NCBI RefSeq assembly: GCF_900607225.1
Contig: NZ_LR027842.1
Span: 92,539 to 156,538 of the forward strand
Direction: 5' to 3'
Source: [Pseudopropionibacterium] massiliense
Lineage (GTDB): Bacteria; Actinomycetota; Actinomycetes; Propionibacteriales; Propionibacteriaceae
Length of the DNA: 64,000 bases
Shown here: positions 42,807 through 50,029 of the stretch, one piece after another
Position numbering within the stretch: the stretch's first letter is position 1
Layout of the letters: every line of letters begins with the position of its first letter
Position numbers and translations under genes: made by a program
Notes under the pieces: generated by a model
Databases searched by the model: none
The model's input: the letters and a program-made list of their open reading frames with translations, nothing else
Told to the model about the DNA's origin: nothing

Positions 42807-43910
42807 TCAGCTCTTGAGAACGCCGTAGCCGAGGCTTTCCGGGAGTTTGCCCTTGACCGGGCTCTCGGGGGCCATGCCCATCTGCTCGAGACCCTTGCGG
42901 ATCTGCACCGCCGCCTCCAGGTTCGGGTATCCGCTGGTGAACAGCACGAGGGGCAGGACGATGATGCGGTTCTGCTTGACCACGTCGAGGTTCGCGAGCG
43001 CCGGCTGGGTGCGGATGGTCTCCAGTTTGTTCTTGATCTCGTCCGCGTCGCCCTTGCGGTAGTCGAGGACGACGATCACGTCCGGCTGGGTTTCCGCCAC
43101 GGACTCCCAGCTGGCCTTGAACCAGGTGGTGTCCTGGTTTTCGAACACGTTGACGCCGCCCGCCGCGTCGATGATGCCCTGCGGCGGCCCGTTGCGCCCG
43201 GAGGTGTAGAGCTCATTGGTGCCGCTGTCGAACAGCAGGATGCGGGGCTTCTTCGTCGGGGCCGGGGCCTGTTGCAGCTCCGCGAGCTGCGTGTTGAACT
43301 CCGTGAGGGCCTCCGTGGCCTCGGCGGTCCTGCCGGTCAGGGCGCCGTAGTTCTGGATGTCGGTGCGCACCGCGTCCCACGGGTCCATGGTGCCGAGTTT
43401 CGAGGAGGAACCGGCGGCGGGATCCTGCCTGCACGAGTCGCTGATGACGTAGGTGGGGATGTTCTGCTCGGCCGCCGCCTCGGGGGTCACACCCGAGGAA
43501 CCGGAGAACAGCCCGCTGTAGGAGCCGATCAGCAGGTCCGGTTCGGTGGAGACGATGGACTCCATGGAGATGGGGTTCTGCAGGCGGGGAACGTTCTCGA
43601 TGCCGGGGCTGTAGAGGGCGGAGAGCACCTCGTCGTTTCCCTTCTGCAGCGACACCGCCGCCAGGTTCTGGACCGCGCCGATGCGGATCAGGGTTCCGAT
43701 GTTCGCCGAGTTGCTGGTGGCGACGATGCGGGAGGCCTGTTTGGGGTAGGTCACCTCGGTGCCGCAGTTGGTCAGGGTGACGGGGCCGGAACCCGAGGTG
43801 GAGGCCTGGGGCGACGGGGAACCGGACGAGCAGGCGGCGACCAGCAGGGCTGCTGCGCTCAGCGCTGCGAGGGTGAGGTGGGGTTTTCGGGAAACACGGG
43901 ATGTGGGCAC
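42807..43910 (-). CDS. Substrate-binding lipoprotein of the first cobalamin-type importer
   Basis: 367 aa. Lipobox L-V-A-A-C near residue 27 after a hydrophobic core, so the mature protein is tethered outside the membrane. The rest is a class III (FepB/BtuF-like) binding protein: V-T-Y-P-K-Q-A-S-R-I-V-A early in the first lobe, E-P-D-L-L-I-G-S-Y and Q-P-D-V-I-V-V-L-D in hinge regions. Cobalamin specificity rests on the riboswitch at 43955-44118, not on residues I can identify. Confidence 0.92.
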   Translation of the reverse strand: MPTSRVSRKPHLTLAALSAAALLVAACSSGSPSPQASTSGSGPVTLTNCGTEVTYPKQASRIVATSNSANIGTLIRIGAVQNLAAVSLQKGNDEVLSALYSPGIENVPRLQNPISMESIVSTEPDLLIGSYSGLFSGSSGVTPEAAAEQNIPTYVISDSCRQDPAAGSSSKLGTMDPWDAVRTDIQNYGALTGRTAEATEALTEFNTQLAELQQAPAPTKKPRILLFDSGTNELYTSGRNGPPQGIIDAAGGVNVFENQDTTWFKASWESVAETQPDVIVVLDYRKGDADEIKNKLETIRTQPALANLDVVKQNRIIVLPLVLFTSGYPNLEAAVQIRKGLEQMGMAPESPVKGKLPESLGYGVLKS

Positions 43911-43954
43911 GACGATCCTGTCCTTGGCTAGGGCCTTTTCGCGAGGCCGGGGGA

Positions 43955-44118
43955 TACCAACCGGAGACGGCAGGTATTCGGGCTTCAGCTTTCCCGTCCC
44001 CAGAACCTTCCCAGACGATCCCGTCCAGTGGCGTACTTGGCGACAACGCCGTTACCGCTGCGCGTCAGCTCCGGATTCTCACCGGATTCCCTTGTCCGCT
44101 TCCTCGGGCAGCCTAACA
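43955..44118 (-). promoter_or_regulatory. Cobalamin riboswitch of the minus-strand importer
   Basis: On the minus strand: GAATCCGGTGAGAATCCGG, GCTGACGCGCAGCGGT, then GCCACTGG and a B12-box-like GAAGCCCGAATACCTGCC at 43970-43987. These are the conserved core elements of AdoCbl riboswitches. It ends about 45 bases before the start at 43910 and probably represses the importer when cobalamin is abundant, by translational or transcriptional control that I cannot tell apart. Confidence 0.88.
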
Positions 44119-44304
44119 CCGACTTCGGCGGTCCAGCCGGGCGGGGTTCCGTCGCGCCCGGAAGGGTTTGATGGAGAGCGGGGGAGGTGCGGTGGCGGGG
44201 CATACCGAGCGGGGCCGATCGCCGAGACGATTGAAAAGGTGATCGAGCACGTGGGGCCTTGCAGCGGCATCTTCGCCACCGCGTCCCGATGTGTGGACAG
44301 CACC

Positions 44305-44480
44305 CGGTGGGAGGGCTAGCCTTGTCGGCGTCGCCGAGCGCCCACGGGCAGGGAATCCGGTGCGACTCCGGAACTGACGCGCAGCGGTGAGGGTGACACC
44401 GGATCATCAAGCCACTGGGCGACCTGCCCGGGAAGGCGGTCCGGTGGCAGAACCCGAGTCCGAAGACCGATCGGCGATGG
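44305..44480 (+). promoter_or_regulatory. Cobalamin riboswitch of the plus-strand importer
   Basis: Plus strand: GAATCCGGTGCGACTCCGG (from 44353), AACTGACGCGCAGCGGT, GCCACTGGG, then GGGAAGGCGG and B12-box-like GAGTCCGAAGACC near 44455-44467. It is a second, independent riboswitch facing the first across about 190 bp. It leads the importer operon 44608-47461, leaving about 130 bases for the expression platform. Confidence 0.9.
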
Positions 44481-44607
44481 GCACGCGAACCACCGTGCCC
44501 TGCCGTTCAGGGCCTCGCGCAACGGCCCCCGAGACAAGATCCTGTGTGCCATTTCCAGTGGCTGCCGTCACCCCCAAAACATCTCACAACTCAAGGGAAT
44601 CACCCAG

Positions 44608-45645
44608 ATGCACGTGAATAAGTCCGTTTGTTCGCTCGCGCTGCTGTCGGCTCTGCTGCTGGGCAGCTGCGCGGGCGCGGCCAAGGACCAGCCTGCCGAC
44701 GCCTCCGCCAACCAGTCCTCCGGGGCCTCCGCCGCCGGTTTCCCCCTCACCATCGACAACTGCGGACACCAGCTGACGTTCAAGAAGGCGCCCGCACGGA
44801 CGGTGTCGCTGAACCAGTCCTCCACCGAGATCCAGCTCTCCCTCGGGATCGCCGACAAGATGGTGGGCACCGCCACCTGGACCGATCCGGTGCTGTCGTC
44901 GCTGGAGAGCGAGAACGCGAAGGTGGAGCGGATCTCCGACGGCGGCCCCACCTCGGAGGCGGTCATCGCCAAGGAACCGGACCTCGTCACGGCATCCTTC
45001 CCGAGCACGCTGACCGACAAGGTCGCGGGCAGCTACGAGAAGTACGAATCCCTCGGGGTGCCCGCCTACCTGGCGCCGAACCAGTGCGGCAAGAAGAGCG
45101 GCGACGACGCCCCGGCGGAGAACTTCACCATTGAGAAGGTGTATCAGGAGGTCGATGAACTCTCCCGCATCCACGGCGTGCCCGAGAAGGGCAAGGAGCT
45201 CGTCGCCCAGCTCAGGCAGCGCCTGGAGAAGGCGGTAGCGCAGAAACCCGGCAAGCCCGTCAAGGTGATGTTCTGGTTCGCGAACTCCGAGGCCCCCTAC
45301 CTGGCGGGCGGTTCCGGTGCGTCCCAGTTCGTCAGCGACCAGCTCGGCATCACCAACATCTACTCCGACCAGCGCGACGAGTGGCCGCAGGTCAGCTGGG
45401 AGGACGTCGCCGCCAAGAACCCCGACATCATCGTGATGGGTGATCTCACCCGCAAGTCCCAGACTGCGGAGACCGCGGACGCGAAGATCGAATACCTGAA
45501 GTCGAACCCGGTCACCTCCCAGATGGACGCCGTCAAGAACGAGCGGTTTATCAAGGTCGCGGGCGGCGACATGAACCCGTCGATCCGCACCGTCGACCTG
45601 GCCGAGAAGCTGGTCGCCGGGATCGAGCAGTTCGGCCTCAAGTGA
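44608..45645 (+). CDS. Substrate-binding lipoprotein of the second cobalamin-type importer
   Basis: 345 aa. Lipobox L-L-G-S-C near residue 21. First lobe L-T-F-K-K-A-P-A-R-T-V-S-L-N-Q near 54-68, A-K-E-P-D-L-V-T-A-S-F near 132, second lobe K-N-P-D-I-I-V-M-G-D. Class III binding protein, BtuF/FepB-like. A Ser/Ala-rich linker follows the lipid-modified cysteine. It is only distantly similar to the protein at 42807, so the two importers are not a recent duplication. AAGGGA serves as ribosome-binding site; GTGA overlap to the permease. Confidence 0.92.
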   Translation: MHVNKSVCSLALLSALLLGSCAGAAKDQPADASANQSSGASAAGFPLTIDNCGHQLTFKKAPARTVSLNQSSTEIQLSLGIADKMVGTATWTDPVLSSLESENAKVERISDGGPTSEAVIAKEPDLVTASFPSTLTDKVAGSYEKYESLGVPAYLAPNQCGKKSGDDAPAENFTIEKVYQEVDELSRIHGVPEKGKELVAQLRQRLEKAVAQKPGKPVKVMFWFANSEAPYLAGGSGASQFVSDQLGITNIYSDQRDEWPQVSWEDVAAKNPDIIVMGDLTRKSQTAETADAKIEYLKSNPVTSQMDAVKNERFIKVAGGDMNPSIRTVDLAEKLVAGIEQFGLK

Positions 45646-46688
45646 CGCCATCCGCGACGACCCGGGGCCGGCGCCGGCGGCTTCCGGTGACACCGGTCCT
45701 GCTGATCGGACTGGTCCTGCTGGTTGGGTCCATCCTCTACGCGATCACCTTCGGACCCTCCGACCTGAGCATCGGCGAGGTCTGGGGGGTGGTCGCGAAC
45801 AAACTGGGGCTGGGACCCGACCCCGAACTGAGTCCGTTGCGCACCGCGACGGTGTGGCAGCTGCGGCTACCCCGTGTGCTGCTGGCCGCGGTCGCGGGTG
45901 CCGGGTTGAGCCTGTGCGGCGTCATCATGCAGTCGCTGCTGCGCAACCCGCTGGCCGAACCCTACCTGCTGGGTGTCTCCTCGGGCGCCTCCACCGGCGC
46001 AGTCCTGGTGCTGATCGCTGGTCTCGGGGGTGGGGTCATCAGTTTCTCGGCGGGCGCGTTCGTGGGGTCGCTGGGGGCCTTCGCGCTGACCCTGCTGCTG
46101 TCCCGGCTGGCCGGTGGCACCACCGACAAGATCGTGCTGGCGGGCATCGCGGTGACCCAGGGGTTCTCCGCGTTGACGTCGTTCATCATCATGATCGGCG
46201 CGGACGCCAACGTCACCCGGGGCATCCTGTACTGGCTGATGGGTTCCTTCGCCAACGTCTCCTGGGAGGAGGTAGCGCTCACAGCCGCGGTGCTGGGGTG
46301 TTTCCTCGTGCTCACCATCGGCATGGCCGGTTCCCTGGACGCGTTCATGTTCGGTGAGAAGGAGGCCGTCTCGCTCGGGGTGTCCGTGCAGCGCACCCGG
46401 GTGGTGCTGCTGGGATGCGCGGCCCTCATGACGGCGGTCGTGGTCTCCTCGTCGGGATCGATCGGTTTCGTCGGGCTCGTGCTGCCGCACATCTCCCGGA
46501 TGCTCGTCGGCTCCAGGCACCGGGGGTTGCTGCCGGTCTCGGCGCTGCTGGGCGCGATCTTCCTGCTGTGGGCGGACACCATCGCCCGGACGCTGTTCGC
46601 TCCGCTGGAGGTCCCCGTCGGGGTGATCACCGCCCTGTTCGGCGTGCCCATCTTCGCCACCATTCTCGCCAGGACCAGGAAACGATGA
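45642..46688 (+). CDS. ABC importer permease, FecCD/BtuC family (second system)
   Basis: 348 aa from the GTG that overlaps the previous stop (GTGA). About ten hydrophobic segments; L-R-L-P-R-V-L-L-A-A-V-A-G-A-G-L near 72-87, L-A-E-P-Y-L-L-G-V-S-S-G-A and G-F-V-G-L-V-L-P-H-I-S-R are the family signatures. It pairs with the ATPase at 46685. Confidence 0.93.
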   Translation: MTPSATTRGRRRRLPVTPVLLIGLVLLVGSILYAITFGPSDLSIGEVWGVVANKLGLGPDPELSPLRTATVWQLRLPRVLLAAVAGAGLSLCGVIMQSLLRNPLAEPYLLGVSSGASTGAVLVLIAGLGGGVISFSAGAFVGSLGAFALTLLLSRLAGGTTDKIVLAGIAVTQGFSALTSFIIMIGADANVTRGILYWLMGSFANVSWEEVALTAAVLGCFLVLTIGMAGSLDAFMFGEKEAVSLGVSVQRTRVVLLGCAALMTAVVVSSSGSIGFVGLVLPHISRMLVGSRHRGLLPVSALLGAIFLLWADTIARTLFAPLEVPVGVITALFGVPIFATILARTRKR

Positions 46689-47461
46689 AGATAGAAGCAG
46701 AGAACCTGTCGTGGGCCGCCGGTCCGGCCATCATCGTCGACGGCATCGACGTGCCCGCGATGCCCGGTCGCATTCTGGGGTTGCTGGGACCCAACGGGTC
46801 GGGAAAATCGACGCTGCTGGGGATGCTGGCCCGCACCATTCAGCCACGCACGGGCGTCGTCAGACTCGACGACCGCCCCTACGCCGACTGGGCGCCGCGC
46901 GACATCGCGCGGGTGCTGTCGGTGGTGCAGCAGAAGGCGACCACCGACCAGGACGTCACCGTGCGCGACGTCATCGACCTGGGACGGATCCCGCACCGCC
47001 GTCGCTGGGCCGGTCCCAGTCCCCGCGACCGCGAGGTCGTGGAGGCCGCCGCCCGCCGCACCGGCATCGACCACCTCCTGAACCGTGACTGGCACACCCT
47101 CTCCGGGGGTGAGCAGCAACGCGCCCACCTGGCCCGGGCGTTCGCCCAGGACGGGCAGGTCATGCTGCTGGACGAACCCACCAACCACCTCGACATCTCC
47201 CACCAGCTGGACATCCTCGCGACCCTGCGGGAGACGGGCCTGGGAGTGGTCGTCGCCCTGCACGACCTGAACCTCGCCACCACGTTCTGCGACGAGGTGC
47301 TGGTCCTGTGCAAGGGCCGGGCGGTGTGCCTGGGGCGTCCCGCGGACGTGCTGACCGAGGACCTGATCCGTGAGGTCTACGGGGTGGAGGTGCGGATCCT
47401 GCACCCGGACGGCGAGGAGACGCCGCTGTTCCAGTTCCTCAGGCCGGTGGCCGAGGCCTGA
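46685..47461 (+). CDS. ABC importer ATPase, FecE/BtuD type (second system)
   Basis: 258 aa from ATG 46685 (ATGA overlap). Walker A G-P-N-G-S-G-K-S-T near 36-44, signature L-S-G-G-E-Q-Q-R near 139-146, Walker B V-M-L-L-D-E-P-T-N-H-L-D, H-loop A-L-H-D-L-N. It completes the second riboswitch-controlled importer. A 75-bp hairpin starts 12 bases after its stop. Confidence 0.93.
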   Translation: MKIEAENLSWAAGPAIIVDGIDVPAMPGRILGLLGPNGSGKSTLLGMLARTIQPRTGVVRLDDRPYADWAPRDIARVLSVVQQKATTDQDVTVRDVIDLGRIPHRRRWAGPSPRDREVVEAAARRTGIDHLLNRDWHTLSGGEQQRAHLARAFAQDGQVMLLDEPTNHLDISHQLDILATLRETGLGVVVALHDLNLATTFCDEVLVLCKGRAVCLGRPADVLTEDLIREVYGVEVRILHPDGEETPLFQFLRPVAEA

Positions 47462-47473
47462 ACGGCGGGGAAT

Positions 47474-47548
47474 CCCGGTTGCGCAGCACTCAACTCGGAT
47501 TTTCCGCCATCAGCGGCGGTTTTCGGGGTTGAGTGCTGCGCAACCGGG
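47474..47548. repeat. 75-bp palindromic element, terminator position of the second importer
   Basis: CCCGGTTGCGCAGCACTCAA arms with an inner CCGCC/GGCGG hairpin and TTTTC/GTTTT spacers. The interior is identical to the copy at 48781-48855. It follows the importer stop directly. Confidence 0.8.
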
Positions 47549-47573
47549 TGACCTTGTCGTGAACCGGTACCTG

Positions 47574-47722
47574 GAGGCTTATCACAGCCTTTCTGAAGCT
47601 GGTTGAGCCGGACCGCGACGAAGGAGCAGTCCGTGTCGAAACCACTAAGGGCCCGCCGCAATCCCCAGGACGTGACCACCAGAGGATTGTGCTGACCGGT
47701 GCCCCGCCTGTGAATAAGCCTT
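47574..47722. repeat. 149-bp short-form MITE-like element
   Basis: Starts GAGGCTTATCACAG (one T fewer than usual) and ends CTGTGAATAAGCCTT. Right half with CCAGAGGATTGTGCTGACCG as in 31889 and 35788. It separates the importer operon from the toxin-antitoxin operator. Confidence 0.75.
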
Positions 47723-47757
47723 CTGGTTCCGCGCATGCCCTGCTGTGCAGCTCGCGT

Positions 47758-47888
47758 CACAGTGACACATGTACATCTACAGTGACAATTGTCGATGTGG
47801 TGTGTCACTGTGGTTGTCAGTCTGCGCGGCCGAGTGGCGACCACGATCCCCTGGGCCTCGTTGTTCCAGGTAGATTTCCAGGTAGAAT
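47758..47888 (+). promoter_or_regulatory. Operator and promoter of the toxin-antitoxin pair
   Basis: CACAGTGACACA (47758-47769) and TGTGTCACTGTG (47801-47812) form a perfect 12-bp inverted repeat, with a further CAGTGAC at 47780-47786 between them. TAGAAT at 47883-47888 is a good -10, seven bases before GTG 47896, and the TTCCAGGTAGA motif is tandemly doubled just upstream. Antitoxin autoregulation at this site is expected but inferred. Confidence 0.55.
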
Positions 47889-47895
47889 TGTCGTC

Positions 47896-48201
47896 GTGAG
47901 CGTGTTCTCCATAACTGATGCGAACCGCGTCGGAATCTCCGGGCTCGTCAGTTCCGCGGAATCCGGGCGGGTGGTGACCCTGTCCCGTCACGGAAAACCT
48001 GTTGCCGAGATCGTTTCCCGGGAAGAGATGGACCTGCTCCGCCGTGACCGGGAAACTCTCCGCGATGTCGTCCTCGTCATGACCCGGATGATCACCGATT
48101 CGGGCAATCGGACGGAGCTCGACGACGCGATGGAGGCTTTCGGAATCAACCGGGATGAACTCGAGTCCGAGATCAGGTCCGGCCTGCACACCCTGCCGTG
48201 A
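47896..48201 (+). CDS. Phd/YefM-type antitoxin
   Basis: 101 aa from GTG 47896. N-terminus with F-S-I-T-D-A-N-R, then G-R-V-V-T-L-S-R-H-G-K-P-V-A-E-I-V-S, the beta hairpin of Phd/YefM DNA-binding antitoxins. The C-terminal half (about 50-101) would wrap the toxin. Its stop overlaps the toxin start (GTGA). The transcript looks leaderless, as the -10 is only seven bases ahead. Confidence 0.88.
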   Translation: MSVFSITDANRVGISGLVSSAESGRVVTLSRHGKPVAEIVSREEMDLLRRDRETLRDVVLVMTRMITDSGNRTELDDAMEAFGINRDELESEIRSGLHTLP

Positions 48202-48758
48202 CGAAGAACGCGAAGCGCGTGCGCCTCACCGACGACGCCATTGACGACCTCCGCAGGCTGCACAGGAAAGATCCCCGGATCGTGCGCGACTTGTTCGCAA
48301 AAATGCTTCTGCTCGAACGGGTGAGCGATGCGGGTGAGCCTCTCGTCGGCGCGTTGGTCGGGTTCCGCAAGCTCGTCGTCGGCGATCGCTCGTGGCGCAT
48401 CGTGTGGCGTGAGACGACGGACGTGCGAAACAACCCCGTGCTGGACATCTCCGAGGTCTGGGCCGCTGGGGCCCGCGAGGACGGAGAGGTCTACTCGGAG
48501 ATGAAACGCAGGGTGGAAAAGGCGCGGAAGGCAGGACATCCGCAGGCGAAACCACTCGCCGAGGTGCTTGAGCGCATGGGAAGGCTGTACAGCGATATTC
48601 CTGCAACTCCCGAACCCACCCAACCTGCCGGATTACCGGATTGGCTCGTCAGGGGACTTCGGGAGGAGTTGCACCTGCCGATGGAGGAAATAGCGAATCT
48701 GTCGGAACCGGATGCGAAGCGACTGATGGTCGAGCACTGGTCCAGGAAACCGGAATGA
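48198..48758 (+). CDS. RelE/ParE-family toxin with a long C-terminal extension
   Basis: 186 aa. Residues 1-95 match the RelE/ParE fold: V-R-L-T-D-D-A-I-D-D-L-R-R-L early, then L-V-G-F-R-K-L-V-V-G-D-R-S-W-R-I-V-W-R, and a terminal E-V-W-A-A-G strand. RelE toxins are usually 80-100 aa; this one has about 90 extra residues (E-M-K-R-R-V-E-K-A-R-K, a Pro-rich turn and W-L-V-R-G-L-R-E-E-L near the end) that may form a helical module. mRNA cleavage at the ribosome is the family activity; the extension's role is unknown. Confidence 0.85.
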   Translation: MTKNAKRVRLTDDAIDDLRRLHRKDPRIVRDLFAKMLLLERVSDAGEPLVGALVGFRKLVVGDRSWRIVWRETTDVRNNPVLDISEVWAAGAREDGEVYSEMKRRVEKARKAGHPQAKPLAEVLERMGRLYSDIPATPEPTQPAGLPDWLVRGLREELHLPMEEIANLSEPDAKRLMVEHWSRKPE

Positions 48759-48780
48759 CGCCAAGCTGCGGTGTCCACAT

Positions 48781-48855
48781 CACGGTTGTGCAGCACTCAA
48801 CTCGGATTTTCCGCCATCAGCGGCGGTTTTCGGGGTTGAGTGCTGCGCAACCGGG
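48781..48855. repeat. 75-bp palindromic element between converging genes
   Basis: Same arms and interior as 47474-47548, with two changes in the left arm (CACGGTTGTGCAGCACTCAA). It starts 22 bases past the toxin stop and lies 36 bases from the end of the convergent gene, so it can terminate both. Confidence 0.8.
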
Positions 48856-48890
48856 TGGAACCGGGATACACCGATCCCGCACGTGCGGGA

Positions 48891-49387
48891 TCAGCGGTTG
48901 ATCATGAAGTAGAACCCCGGGTCTCCCGCGTGGGTCATGACGAAACCGATGCCGTCCAGGCAGAAGTTCGCGATGGATGCCGCGTCGTCGTCCAGCTGGA
49001 CGGTGCGGTGAAGCCGTCGTCCCTGCTCTCCCAGCCGCTCACCCACAGTTCCAGCAGCACGGAGGTGTCCTCCGAGCTGGGCGTCGGGCGCGCGCCCAGC
49101 TCGTCGTGGGGGATAAGAACGCAGGCGTTGGCGCTGTTGACGGGAGCCCAGAAGTCGCAGACCAAGTCGCGTTCGCACGTGAACAGGAACAGCGTGTGCC
49201 CGGCCGGGAGCCGGGGCGCCAGGGGGTCACCGGTGAACTGGCCGAGGAAACTCATGGGCAGGTTGCACAAGGCACACACCGGCCAGTCCCGCGACCACCC
49301 GATCGGGGCTCCGCCCACCTTGCAGACGACATCGGGCCGGGTGCGTTCCGGTTTCCGGACGGACCAGGTGGGAAAGTGGCTGAGCAC
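48891..49387 (-). pseudogene. CxxC protein resembling DUF1963/YwqG, frameshifted
   Basis: From GTG 49387 (site GAAGGGA) one frame runs V-G-G-A-P-I-G-W, W-P-V-C-A-L-C-N-L-P-M-S-F-L-G-Q-F (zinc-type CxxC) and W-V-S-G-W-E-S-R-D-D-G-F, then goes off. The next frame picks up at V-Q-L-D-D-D-A-A-S-I-A-N-F-C-L-D and ends G-F-Y-F-M-I-N-R. Joining them with a one-base shift near 49020 gives a typical length of about 165 aa. Either the gene is broken or the assembly has an error. It begins 13 bases after the TOPRIM-like gene stop and completes that operon. Confidence 0.65.
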
Positions 49388-49399
49388 GGGCTGTTCCCT

Positions 49400-50029
49400 T
49401 CAGTTCTGATTTTCGAGCTGCGCCAGGGCCCTTTGGATGTCGCGCTCCAGGCATTGCCAGGAGGGCAGGCCCCGCACGGCGCCGAAGGGATCGAGGCGTT
49501 GCAGCAACACCCCGCGGTGACGGTTGAAGCCGTTCTTCTGCTTCTGCAACCGCCGTCCGCCTGTCTCGCTCGCCGCGAGAAGCGCTTTCTTCAGGATTTC
49601 CTTGGGATTCCTGATGCCCTCGATGGCATTCGGTTTCGGCAGCTTCAGGGGTTGTTTCCCTTTTGGACAGGCCACGACATCCCGGATCGCCTGTTCGTCC
49701 AGGAGAAGCCAGGCCTCGGTTTCCTGCACCGGAATGACCGGAACGTGTGGGTGTGGGAAACCGCTGTCCTCCACTCCGCGTCGGATCTCGCGTTCCCGTC
49801 CGTCACGATCGGGACCGTCGGAGTCCCGGTGGATGAACACCATGTCGAGATTCGCGCCTTCCCTGAGCAGCTGTCGTAGCCGTGTGGCGATCGGCCCCTT
49901 CCGTGCGTCGGTCATTCCGGTGGCCTCCCGGGCGCCGAAATGAATCAACAGGGTCTCCAGGTGCGCTCTGAGCCCCTCGTCGGACGACCCTTCGCACAGG
50001 AGCACGAAGGAAATGCTCCCGACTGTCAC
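49400..50029 (-). CDS. TOPRIM-like (DUF4276/RloB-like) protein, partner of the AAA ATPase
   Basis: 209 aa from GTG 50029 (GTGA overlap with the ATPase stop). F-V-L-L-C-E-G-S-S-D-E near 8-18 corresponds to the first acidic TOPRIM motif (Glu 13). F-I-H-R-D-S-D near 65-71 supplies the D-x-D (Asp 69, Asp 71). P-V-Q-E-T-E-A-W-L-L near 100-109 matches the E-A-W/L-L motif of RloB/DUF4276. Basic C-terminus. In several defence systems (PARIS, AbiL and similar), an AAA ATPase is paired with such a nuclease-like protein. The exact family is not certain from sequence. Confidence 0.75.
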   Translation of the reverse strand: MTVGSISFVLLCEGSSDEGLRAHLETLLIHFGAREATGMTDARKGPIATRLRQLLREGANLDMVFIHRDSDGPDRDGREREIRRGVEDSGFPHPHVPVIPVQETEAWLLLDEQAIRDVVACPKGKQPLKLPKPNAIEGIRNPKEILKKALLAASETGGRRLQKQKNGFNRHRGVLLQRLDPFGAVRGLPSWQCLERDIQRALAQLENQN

